Translations under genes and position numbers: made by a program
DNA from: Syntrophobacterales bacterium
Lineage (GTDB): Bacteria > Desulfobacterota > Syntrophorhabdia > Syntrophorhabdales > WCHB1-27
Length of the DNA stretch: 21,388 bases
Assembly (NCBI GenBank): GCA_017881765.1
Contig: JADGQN010000023.1
Location: 1-21,388 of the forward strand
Direction: 5' to 3'
Part shown: in pieces, positions 1-7,242 of the stretch
Layout: each line of letters begins with the position of its first letter
Numbering within the stretch: position 1 is the stretch's first letter
The notes under the pieces: model-generated
Databases searched by the model: none
The model's input: the letters and a program-made list of their open reading frames with translations, nothing else
What the model was told of the DNA's origin: nothing

Positions 1-315
1 GGGGGGATCGGATCGGCCGGAATCGACACGGCGTTGTTCGAGGAGACCGTTACCGACAAGCGCTCGGGCCGGATAGTGAATGCGAATATGATCGACTACA
101 AATGGCGGGTCTTTCCTGATTTGCCCGGTTTCGACAATGTGATTCTCGAGACACCGGCGTCGACCCATCGATTCAAGGCGGTTGGTGCAGGAGAAATAGC
201 TACCTCACCCGGTCCCAGTGCGGTACTTATGGCCATTTCCAATGCGATAGGCAGAAGGATCAAAGATTACCCCGCAACGCCGGATAAGATTCTGACGGCT
301 CTGGGCAAGATTTAA
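1..315 (+). CDS. Xanthine dehydrogenase-family molybdopterin-binding large subunit, C-terminal end (partial)
   Basis: The reading frame is open from the first base of the window, so this is the 3' end of a longer gene. The last ~105 residues match the C-terminus of the CoxL/XdhA/HcrA molybdenum-cofactor subunit. The run VGAGE (bases about 181-195) corresponds to the family's GVGE motif, whose Glu is the catalytic base next to the Mo centre. It is followed by the usual PSAVLMAISNAIG helix and a YPATPDKIL tail. The family hydroxylates or, in 4-hydroxybenzoyl-CoA reductase, reductively dehydroxylates aromatic and heterocyclic compounds in the cytoplasm. The stop overlaps the ribosome binding site of the FAD-subunit gene that follows 12 bases later, so the two form one transcription unit. 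The small 2Fe-2S subunit is not in view. The substrate cannot be told from this fragment. Confidence 0.88.
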   Translation, partial: GGIGSAGIDTALFEETVTDKRSGRIVNANMIDYKWRVFPDLPGFDNVILETPASTHRFKAVGAGEIATSPGPSAVLMAISNAIGRRIKDYPATPDKILTALGKI

Positions 316-327
316 GGAGCAGGCGCA

Positions 328-2760
328 ATGAAAGCTTTCAATCACGTGAATGCTCATACGATCAAAGAAGCGGTAAGATTGCTAAGAGAAGGCAAGGGAT
401 CGGCAAGGCCGATCGCGGGCGGCACGGACCTGCTCGGCATTCTGAAAGATCGCGTTCTTCCGAGTTATCCGGAAACCGTGGTAAATCTGAAAACCATTCC
501 TGACCTGGATGGTATCCGCGAGGATGATAATAGGGTAACGATCGGCGCCCTTACCAGGCTTGCAGATATTGCTGCATCGCCTGTTGTGCTGGAAAAATGC
601 AAACTCCTGGCAGACGCAGCCGGCTCCGTTGCAACCCCCCAAATCAGGAACATTGCAACCATAGGCGGGAACCTCGGCCAGGAGGTGCGCTGCTGGTATT
701 ACAGATATCCGCATCAGATCGGCGGTCGTATACTCTGTGCCAGAAAACATGAGTGCCAGCCCTTGACTTTCCCCGCCGACGCCGCGGACGGAAAGATAGG
801 CAAAGGTTGCAGTGCAATTACGGGCGAAAACCGTTATCATTCAATATTCGGCGCGCAGAAGGTAGGTCAAACGCCGTGCACTATCCATTGTCCTGCCACA
901 ACTGACATACCTGCCTATCTGAGCAAGATTCGGGAAGGGGACTGCAATGGGGCAGCAAGGTTAATTCTCGATGCCAACCCCATTCCCGCAATCACGGGGA
1001 GAGTCTGCCCACAACTTTGTACTGAACGATGCAACAGGGGCGATTATGACGAAGCTGTATCCATCAGGAATATAGAGCGCTTTATCGGGGATTACATACT
1101 TGAGCACAGCGATGAGTTGCTGGATGTTTCCGCGCGCCCGACGGGTAAGCGCGTGGGTGTGGTAGGGTCCGGTCCCGCAGGTCTTTGCGCCGCTTATTTT
1201 TTAAAAAAATCGGGGCACGAGGTCGTTGTTTTTGATCGGATGAAGGAGGCAGGAGGGATGCTTGCTCATTCGATCCCCGCCTTCAGACTTCCTTTGGAAA
1301 AAGTCAGGAGCGTTATAGATGCCTTCAAGCGGATGGGAATAACATTCAGACTCGGCACAGAGCTCGGGAAAGACGTCACGCTTGCAGCGCTCAAGAAGGA
1401 GTTCGATGCGCTATTCCTCGCCACCGGGGCGTGGGTATCTCCGGTGCTTGGTGTTGAAGGAGAGACTTCGGCGCTGCAAGGTCTGGAATTTCTGAAGCGC
1501 GCAAAACAGGGCGTCAACGAGGTCTCGGGCAAGAAAGTCATGGTCATCGGCGGAGGAAATGTGGCGGTTGATGTGGCAGTCACGGCTCTGCGTCAAGGTG
1601 CCGGCGAAGTGCTGCTTGCCTGCCTCGAAAGTCGGGAGGAGATGCCGGCACTACCACATGAAATTGAGAACGCAATTGAAGAGGGAGTCAAGGTGATGCC
1701 GTCATGGGGACCGTCCCGCATTATCACGGAGGGCGGAGCCGTGAAAGGCATAGAGCTCGTCCGCTGCACCGCTGTTTTCGATAGCTGTGGGAATTTTGCG
1801 CCGACGTGCGACTATGCCACAAAGCAGGAGATCAAGGCCGACCACGTCATAATGGCGGTAGGACAACGCCCTGACCTTTCTTTCATCAATAAGGACGTTG
1901 AGATAAAGCTCGACCAGTGCCTGGTTTCGATAAACCGCGAAAGTTACGAGACGAGCGTGCCGGGTATCTTTGCGGGTGGCGAACTGACCAGCGGTCCCGC
2001 GATAGTGGCGCAAGCAGTAGCCGCCGGCCGAAAAGCAGCGTTGGCAATAGACAGGTTTCTTAGCAAGTCAGTGCGGAAGAAGAAAGAGAACGCCTCACCC
2101 GACCGCGGTCTCCTGACTTTTGACAGTACTTATCTCAGGCCGACGAGTCCGATTTCCGCCCCTGTTCGTTCAATCCAGAAAAGGAATCTCCATGAAGAGG
2201 ATTGTGCGGGTGTGAATTCGGATGAGGCCCGGCTGGAGGCAAACCGTTGCTTCAACTGCGGATGCGTGGCGATAAGCGCCTCCGATATCGCGCTTGCCCT
2301 CATTGCATTGAATGCAACGATCAAGACCACGCAACGAACAGTAGCGGCGGAAAAATTCTTCTCCTCGAACGATGCCGGCCCGGATCATCGCGCTCATGAT
2401 GAGCTTCTCATTGAGATCGTTATTCCCCGCTTATCCGATAGCTCCAGATGCGAGTTCAAAAAACACAGGGTCAGATCTTCCCTTGACTTTCCAATAGTGA
2501 GCCTCGCAACGGTTTTTACAATGGATAAAGATGGGGGCACTTTTAAAGATGCCAGGATAGTCTTGGGTGCCGTAGCTCCGTGGCCCGTGAGGGTTGTCGC
2601 TGCAGAAAAGTTCCTTAAAGGTAAGGCTCCCGGCAAGGAGGTGGCAGCACAAGCAGCGGCGCTGGCTGTTGAAAAAGCCGTTCCCTTGTCAGGCAATCGC
2701 TATAAGGTGGAGATAGTGAAGACGCTGATCAAGCGCTTTGTGATGAGCACCGCGGGATAG
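328..2760 (+). CDS. HcrB/CoxM-type FAD subunit with an inserted GltD-like NAD(P)H oxidoreductase module
   Basis: This 810-residue protein is far longer than a normal FAD subunit (about 290-330). Residues 1-175 are the FAD-binding domain, with AGGTDLL (30-36) and TIGGNLGQ (111-118). Cys122, Cys137, Cys143 and Cys161 sit where 4-hydroxybenzoyl-CoA reductase beta subunits hold an extra [4Fe-4S] cluster. Residues about 178-645 are a complete GltD/DPYD-N-like unit: Fe-S domain with Cys184, 188, 227, 231 and 235, FAD Rossmann motif GSGPAG (280-285), NAD(P)H motif GGGNVA (408-413), FAD-closing motif GIFAGGE (547-552), and terminal RCFNCGC (640-646). At Cys646 the FAD-subunit fold resumes (SDIALALIALNA) and ends with a normal CO_deh_flav_C domain (about 690-805). 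AAGGAG at 314-319 supports the ATG. It probably lets the Mo enzyme exchange electrons with NAD(P)H (inference). Confidence 0.9.
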   Translation: MKAFNHVNAHTIKEAVRLLREGKGSARPIAGGTDLLGILKDRVLPSYPETVVNLKTIPDLDGIREDDNRVTIGALTRLADIAASPVVLEKCKLLADAAGSVATPQIRNIATIGGNLGQEVRCWYYRYPHQIGGRILCARKHECQPLTFPADAADGKIGKGCSAITGENRYHSIFGAQKVGQTPCTIHCPATTDIPAYLSKIREGDCNGAARLILDANPIPAITGRVCPQLCTERCNRGDYDEAVSIRNIERFIGDYILEHSDELLDVSARPTGKRVGVVGSGPAGLCAAYFLKKSGHEVVVFDRMKEAGGMLAHSIPAFRLPLEKVRSVIDAFKRMGITFRLGTELGKDVTLAALKKEFDALFLATGAWVSPVLGVEGETSALQGLEFLKRAKQGVNEVSGKKVMVIGGGNVAVDVAVTALRQGAGEVLLACLESREEMPALPHEIENAIEEGVKVMPSWGPSRIITEGGAVKGIELVRCTAVFDSCGNFAPTCDYATKQEIKADHVIMAVGQRPDLSFINKDVEIKLDQCLVSINRESYETSVPGIFAGGELTSGPAIVAQAVAAGRKAALAIDRFLSKSVRKKKENASPDRGLLTFDSTYLRPTSPISAPVRSIQKRNLHEEDCAGVNSDEARLEANRCFNCGCVAISASDIALALIALNATIKTTQRTVAAEKFFSSNDAGPDHRAHDELLIEIVIPRLSDSSRCEFKKHRVRSSLDFPIVSLATVFTMDKDGGTFKDARIVLGAVAPWPVRVVAAEKFLKGKAPGKEVAAQAAALAVEKAVPLSGNRYKVEIVKTLIKRFVMSTAG

Positions 2761-2879
2761 TGTCGCTATACGTGACTTTTCTTCTGGATGTTGCCAAGCT
2801 TATCCGTTTCTTTAATCCCCCAAGGACTGTCAAGCATGGGGACTGGACTCGAAGAACCCGCAGCGAGTAAGGAGGACAC

Positions 2880-3878
2880 GTGAAGATCGATGTATTTAGT
2901 CACATTATGCCCGAGGCGTACTACGACAGGATGATTGGGCTTGCCCCCACAGGCAAGGATATGGACCGTTTAACCAGGAGCGCGTCACACCTTGTCAGTC
3001 TCGATCAGAGATTCAGGGCGATGGACGAGTTTGGTGACTATACCCAGATTATCTCGCTCGTAGCACCGCCGATTGAATCATACGGACCTCGTGCCAACGA
3101 TATGGCGAAATTGGCTAATGATGCAATGGCAGAATTGGTGAAAATGTATCCGGACCGTTTTCTAGGCTTTGTCGCTTCGCTGCCGATGAATGAACCGGCC
3201 GGCCTACTAGAGGAAGCGACGCGCGCAGTAAAAGAACTCGGTGCTGCGGGTGTTCAGGTATTCACGAATGTTTCTGGCCAGCCGCTCGACCGGCCGGAGA
3301 CATTACCTCTCTTTGATCTCATGGCCGAGCTCGACCGCCCCGTTTGGATACACCCACACAGGGACGCAGGCTTCGCCGATTACCAACGGCAGCCAAAGAG
3401 CCACTATGAAATCTGGTGGGCGTTTGGTTGGCCTTACGAGACGAGCGTCGCCATGGCGCATCTCGTTTTTTCGGGGCTTTTTGACCGCCACCCCGGTATC
3501 AAGATTATTACCCATCACATGGGTGGTATCGTTCCTTACCTTGAAGGAAAAGTGGGCGCGGGCTTTGACTACCTCGGTACACGAACTAGCGACGAAGACT
3601 ATAAGATAATCCTAAAAAAGCTCAAGAAGCGGCCAATTGATTACTTCCGCATGTTTTACGCTGATACGGCCTTGTTTGGAGCAAAAGCAGCCACTGTCTG
3701 CGGTCTCGACTTCTTCGGTGTCGATCATACGCTCTTCGGCACTGATGCGCCTTTCGGGCCGGAAGGGAAATGGGGCTATACGAGGTGGGCAATCGAGATT
3801 ATCGATCGCCTCGATATCTCGCCCGCAGATCGCCAGGCTATCTATGAAGGGAACGCACGCCGACTGATGAAATTGTAA
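2880..3878 (+). CDS. Amidohydrolase-family TIM-barrel metalloenzyme (ACMSD / resorcylate decarboxylase-like)
   Basis: A 332-residue protein of the amidohydrolase-2 family, which contains ACMSD and gamma-resorcylate decarboxylase: non-oxidative decarboxylases or hydrolases of aromatic and dicarboxylic substrates. Visible metal-site elements are WIHPHRD (His158, His160), ITHHMGG (His212/His213) and FGTDAPFG (Asp289). The N-terminal strand, normally D-x-H-x-H, reads DVFSHIMP, so the first His of the HxH pair is Phe6 while His8 is kept. The start is GTG at 2880, chosen because AAGGAGG lies at 2869-2875. There are 119 non-coding bases before it, so it may be co-transcribed with, or separate from, the Mo-enzyme genes. 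No signal peptide; cytoplasmic. The neighbouring aromatic-type Mo enzyme makes an aromatic acid substrate plausible, but the sequence cannot separate decarboxylase from hydrolase. Confidence 0.85.
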   Translation: MKIDVFSHIMPEAYYDRMIGLAPTGKDMDRLTRSASHLVSLDQRFRAMDEFGDYTQIISLVAPPIESYGPRANDMAKLANDAMAELVKMYPDRFLGFVASLPMNEPAGLLEEATRAVKELGAAGVQVFTNVSGQPLDRPETLPLFDLMAELDRPVWIHPHRDAGFADYQRQPKSHYEIWWAFGWPYETSVAMAHLVFSGLFDRHPGIKIITHHMGGIVPYLEGKVGAGFDYLGTRTSDEDYKIILKKLKKRPIDYFRMFYADTALFGAKAATVCGLDFFGVDHTLFGTDAPFGPEGKWGYTRWAIEIIDRLDISPADRQAIYEGNARRLMKL

Positions 3879-4100
3879 TAATATAAGGGAAGAGAAAAGG
3901 GGGCAGGCTACTTCTTGTTACTTTTCCTTTTCTAGTTCGGCTGGTTGATTGTTACCACCTGTATAAGTCACAAAAGCGCTTCATGAGCAAGACCGACAAT
4001 GCGGCACGATATTTGGCGGCAGAGATGGTTTAAGCGTCGGTCAAGCACTGCCGATCACGAGACGCCTTGCTACATGTGAGCGGCCCGCATTAGGCATTTG
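3879..4100. other. Convergent intergenic region with a weak inverted repeat
   Basis: No gene is seen between the stops of the amidohydrolase (+) and tctA (-). AGAAAAGG (3893-3900) and CCTTTTCT (3926-3933) are complementary 8-base arms separated by 25 bases. This could form a hairpin serving as terminator for either side, but it is AT-rich, the loop is long and no clean T-run follows it. Nothing else stands out. Confidence 0.3.
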
Positions 4101-5609
4101 CTATTCCAACTTCTCTACCAATTCCTTTCGCCTGTGCCGGATTTTGGGCAGGATGGAGGTCATCAGCAGAAGAAGGCTGGCACCGATCAGGATCGCTGAG
4201 ATGGGGCGTCGAAAGAAAACGGACATCTGGCCTCCGTACCCCAGGGACTGCCGGTACGCAGTTTCGAACATTGGCCCCAGCACCATACCAAGCAAGAAGG
4301 GTGCTCCCTCGTAGTCAAATTTTCTTGCCAGGTAACCGAAGACACCGAAACCTATCATTACGACTATCTCGTACGGGTTGTTATTGATCGTATAGACCCC
4401 GAGGACACAGAAGATGAGGATGAGGGGGAAGAGCACATTGAACGGAACGTTGAGGAGTTTAATCCAGACTCCGACCAAAGGCACATTGAGGAGTACAAGC
4501 ATGATGTTTCCAATGTACATGCTGCAAATGATCCCCCAGAAAAGTTGAGGCTCCCTCACGATAAGAAGGGGCCCCGGCTGAATGCCGTGGATCACGAAGC
4601 CGCCGAGCAGGACCGCCATAACAATATTGGCGGGTATCCCAAGTGAAAGGAGCGTGACAAGGGAACCGCCCGTGGCAGCGTGGTTGGCCGCCTCCGGTGC
4701 CGCCACACCCTCTATTATACCGGTCCCGAATTTTTCCGGATGCTTTGAAAGGCGCTTTTCGGTTGCATATGCCATAAAAGTGGGTACCACCGTTCCGCCA
4801 CCGGGCAGCACGCCCACGAAGAAACCGATCAGCGTGCCCCGAACGATAGCCCACTTACTGTCGGTCCAGTCTTGCACCGTCGGAAAGAGCCCTTTGATCT
4901 TCCCTGAGAACTTCTCCTGCTTCACGTCAGCCTCCAGGTCAATCAGAACCTCACCGATGCCAAACATACCCATCGCCGCAGGCACCAGGCCGAGGCCGTC
5001 CATCAGGGTCATTGATCCCATAGTAAAGCGCGTGCTTCCACTCATCGGGTCCTGGCCGACGCTCGCCGCCGTAATGCCGGCCGCCGCCATGATCAGCGCC
5101 TTAATTATCGAACCCTGAGCCATATACGTGACCATGGTGAGACCGAAGAACATAAGGGCAAAATTTTCCGGCGGGCCAAACTTCAATGCTCCGCGGGCAA
5201 GGACCGGTGCGAGAAGCATAAGCATGACGATACCAAAGGTCAGTGCTATAAATCCGGCAAAGGCGGCCATGCCGAGTGCCGGCCCGGCCCGGCCTTTCCG
5301 CGCCATCGGGTAACCATCCAGGCAGGTGACGATTGATGCAGCCTCGCCCGGGATGTTGAGCAGTATGGAGGTTCTGGAGCCGCCGTACATTGCTCCATAG
5401 TACACGCCGCAGAGCATGATGATCGATGGGAGGGGTTCCATGCTAAAGCTCGCGGGCAGAAGGAGAGAGATGGTGGCTACCGGCCCGATGCCGGGTAGGA
5501 CCCCAATGAGAGTCCCTATGAAAACGCCGATGAAGCAGAAGAGCAGGTTATGCAGGCTGAGCACAGTGCTGAAGCCAAGGATGAGGGTATCAAATATACT
5601 CATGGTCAT
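4101..5609 (-). CDS. tctA: Tripartite tricarboxylate transporter, large permease subunit TctA
   Basis: A 502-residue polytopic membrane protein of the TctA family (about 500 residues, about 12 membrane spans). The family signature appears near the N-terminus as GVLPGIGPVATISLLLP, followed by YYGAMYGGSRTSILLNIPGE; a second matching half has GVLPGGGTVVPTFMAY and SLVTLLSLGIPAN. TctA forms the ion-coupled channel that moves organic acids handed over by the periplasmic TctC protein. The start is taken at 5609 because its ATG overlaps the tctB stop as ATGA, implying translational coupling; an in-frame ATG two codons later (5603) is the alternative. It is the last gene of the minus-strand operon that begins at 9559. 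Substrate is unknown: the family covers citrate, aromatic acids such as terephthalate, and others. Confidence 0.95.
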   Translation of the reverse strand: MTMSIFDTLILGFSTVLSLHNLLFCFIGVFIGTLIGVLPGIGPVATISLLLPASFSMEPLPSIIMLCGVYYGAMYGGSRTSILLNIPGEAASIVTCLDGYPMARKGRAGPALGMAAFAGFIALTFGIVMLMLLAPVLARGALKFGPPENFALMFFGLTMVTYMAQGSIIKALIMAAAGITAASVGQDPMSGSTRFTMGSMTLMDGLGLVPAAMGMFGIGEVLIDLEADVKQEKFSGKIKGLFPTVQDWTDSKWAIVRGTLIGFFVGVLPGGGTVVPTFMAYATEKRLSKHPEKFGTGIIEGVAAPEAANHAATGGSLVTLLSLGIPANIVMAVLLGGFVIHGIQPGPLLIVREPQLFWGIICSMYIGNIMLVLLNVPLVGVWIKLLNVPFNVLFPLILIFCVLGVYTINNNPYEIVVMIGFGVFGYLARKFDYEGAPFLLGMVLGPMFETAYRQSLGYGGQMSVFFRRPISAILIGASLLLLMTSILPKIRHRRKELVEKLE

Positions 5610-6061
5610 ATCCCCAATAAGCCGGTAGGCAGTGGTTGCTTCAACAGCAGGACGAAGCAGACGTAGATGCCAAGGGCTGTGCACAAAGCGATGAGCGTGA
5701 GGCGCTTCCAGTCCTTAAGGCCCGCAATGAACATGAGAGCCAGAGAGAGAACGAAAAATGCGATGAGGCAGCCAAGCTCTTCGAAAAAGATTCCGGTAAC
5801 CAGCAGCACCAGAAGCGTCCAGGCTGACTTCTTCCAATTTCCGGTGAACACCGCCGCCTGCTTCCGAAGCGCTTCCTTCCTCAGCCTTATGGCGCCGATC
5901 AAAAGGAGAAGCGAAAACGCTATCAAGAGCGCGCCGAGAGCGAACGGCATAAAGCCGGTTTTCGGTTCGGCCAGTGTCCCTACCTCGTACGTGCTTGACG
6001 AGATGCAGAGCGCAACACCGAAGAACAGCCAGAAAAGACCACTCATAAAATCGCGTTGCAT
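5606..6061 (-). CDS. tctB: Tripartite tricarboxylate transporter, small membrane subunit TctB
   Basis: A 151-residue protein with four strongly hydrophobic stretches: near residues 6-25 (GLFWLFFGVALCISS), 40-60 (FALGALLIAFSLLLLIGAI), 80-115 (WTLLVLLVTGIFFEELGCLIAFFVLSLALMF, split into shorter helices) and 122-145. This is the size and layout of TctB, the poorly conserved small permease subunit. The start at 6061 is preferred over an in-frame ATG at 6079 because GAGG lies five bases upstream of it and nothing comparable precedes 6079. It overlaps tctA by four bases. Identification rests as much on its position between tctC and tctA as on sequence, since TctB proteins diverge widely. Confidence 0.9.
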   Translation of the reverse strand: MQRDFMSGLFWLFFGVALCISSSTYEVGTLAEPKTGFMPFALGALLIAFSLLLLIGAIRLRKEALRKQAAVFTGNWKKSAWTLLVLLVTGIFFEELGCLIAFFVLSLALMFIAGLKDWKRLTLIALCTALGIYVCFVLLLKQPLPTGLLGI

Positions 6062-6258
6062 ACGATCCTCGCTTCGCATGACCCGGAACTACCTGGTCGG
6101 AAGGTGAGGCGCTGTGGCCTCAGTTGATAAGCGGCATTATCTGCTTTGCTCCCCTGAGACAAGCCGTCGCATAGCGAGGCGCAACAAGTCGTACGACGCA
6201 AAACTTGCCGCGGTAGATCATTCGAACTGCGACATGCGCGGCCAAAAGGTGAAACCGA
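6062..6258. other. Gap inside the transporter operon between tctC and tctB
   Basis: This 197-base gap is the only non-overlapping junction in the operon. It holds a small hairpin, TGAGGC (6105-6110) and GCCTCA (6117-6122), with a six-base loop and no T-run. Such a gap could carry an mRNA processing or partial termination site that lets the binding protein be made in excess over the permeases, as is common in binding-protein transport operons, but the sequence does not prove this. Confidence 0.3.
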
Positions 6259-7242
6259 TCAATATTTTCTGAGCCCCATGTCCTTCAGGAGTTGACCGTA
6301 AAATTCATAGTGAATCTTGATATACTCTGTCATTTCCTTGCTGTTCTTATAGTCCGGCGTCCAGCGCAATTCTTTCAAGTCGTTTAAAAAAATAGAGTCC
6401 TTCGCTGCCTGGGTAAATCCCTGCTCCAATTTCCTGACCACTTCTTCCGGTATGCCTTTTGGTCCAGCAATATTCACGTACACCTGAACAGGTGGTACTT
6501 CAGGGCGGTCGTATCCCAACTCTTTTAGTGACGGAACTCCCGGATAGGCCTCGTTTCTTTTTTCGCCGAGGAGAGCCAGCAAGCGAATCTTGTCTGCCTC
6601 GACCAAGGGATAACTGAAATCACCAACCGCAAAGTCTAAATGACCCCCCATGATTGCAGCTGACTGCTCCGTTCCCCCTTTGAATCCTATCTGGTTAAAC
6701 TGCAGCCCCCCTTCCTTTTTCGCAATTTGACGTATGGTAAGGTCAGCGATGCCGTACGTACCCTGGGTGCCGTAGGATAATTTCTTCGGATTCTTCCGGG
6801 CGAACTCGATGAGATCTTTAAAGGTCTTGAATGGAGAATCAGCGCTCACAATTACGCCAAACGGTGCGTCTGTATACTGGATTATCTGCTGAAAATCTCT
6901 GAGCGGATGGTATGGAAGCTTCTCCATAAAAGGTGCCGTGAACATGGCGGTAGGCGGCGTGTAACCGACGGTATATCCATCCGGCTTGGCCCTTGCGATA
7001 GAGGCAACACCAATGGTCGTACCAGCACCGGGCTTATTGACAATCACCACGGGCTGCTTGAAATATTTTTCCGCTGCTCTGCCGATAAAACGGCCGACGA
7101 GGTCACCCGTTGACCCCGGAGGGGTCGGGCATATAAAAGTGATCGGCCCTTTTGGAAATTTTGAATAATCTTCCCCGTGGACAACGCCAGCAATTGAAAG
7201 AGTTAACACAAAGCAAATTACCGCCACGGCTGCTCTGTTCAT
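6259..7242 (-). CDS. tctC: Tripartite tricarboxylate transporter substrate-binding protein (TctC / Bug family)
   Basis: A 327-residue periplasmic binding protein. Residues 1-23 form a Sec signal peptide (hydrophobic core AVICFVLTLSIAGVV, probable cleavage near VHG). Then come the Bug-family landmarks: ITFICPTPPGSTGD (phosphate-loop-like substrate contact), QPVVIVNKPGAGTTIG, and AKPDGYTVGYTP. The length fits the family (about 320). It captures an organic acid in the periplasm and delivers it to TctAB. The start at 7242 is set by the ATGA overlap with the upstream flavoprotein stop and by AAAGGGGG a few bases upstream; the frame stays open for 79 further codons upstream but those overlap the flavoprotein gene and lack a signal peptide. 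Its translational coupling to a redox enzyme rather than to a two-component sensor is unusual. Confidence 0.95.
   Translation of the reverse strand: MNRAAVAVICFVLTLSIAGVVHGEDYSKFPKGPITFICPTPPGSTGDLVGRFIGRAAEKYFKQPVVIVNKPGAGTTIGVASIARAKPDGYTVGYTPPTAMFTAPFMEKLPYHPLRDFQQIIQYTDAPFGVIVSADSPFKTFKDLIEFARKNPKKLSYGTQGTYGIADLTIRQIAKKEGGLQFNQIGFKGGTEQSAAIMGGHLDFAVGDFSYPLVEADKIRLLALLGEKRNEAYPGVPSLKELGYDRPEVPPVQVYVNIAGPKGIPEEVVRKLEQGFTQAAKDSIFLNDLKELRWTPDYKNSKEMTEYIKIHYEFYGQLLKDMGLRKY

Noticed and set aside
3893..3933. Rho-independent terminator between the amidohydrolase and tctA
   Set aside because: The 8-base AT-rich stem has a 25-base loop and no clean T-run, so I list it only as a weak inverted repeat.
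4582..5118. A 178-codon plus-strand open frame antisense to tctA
   Set aside because: Pro/Ser/Arg-rich shadow of a membrane-protein gene; no domain and no start signal.
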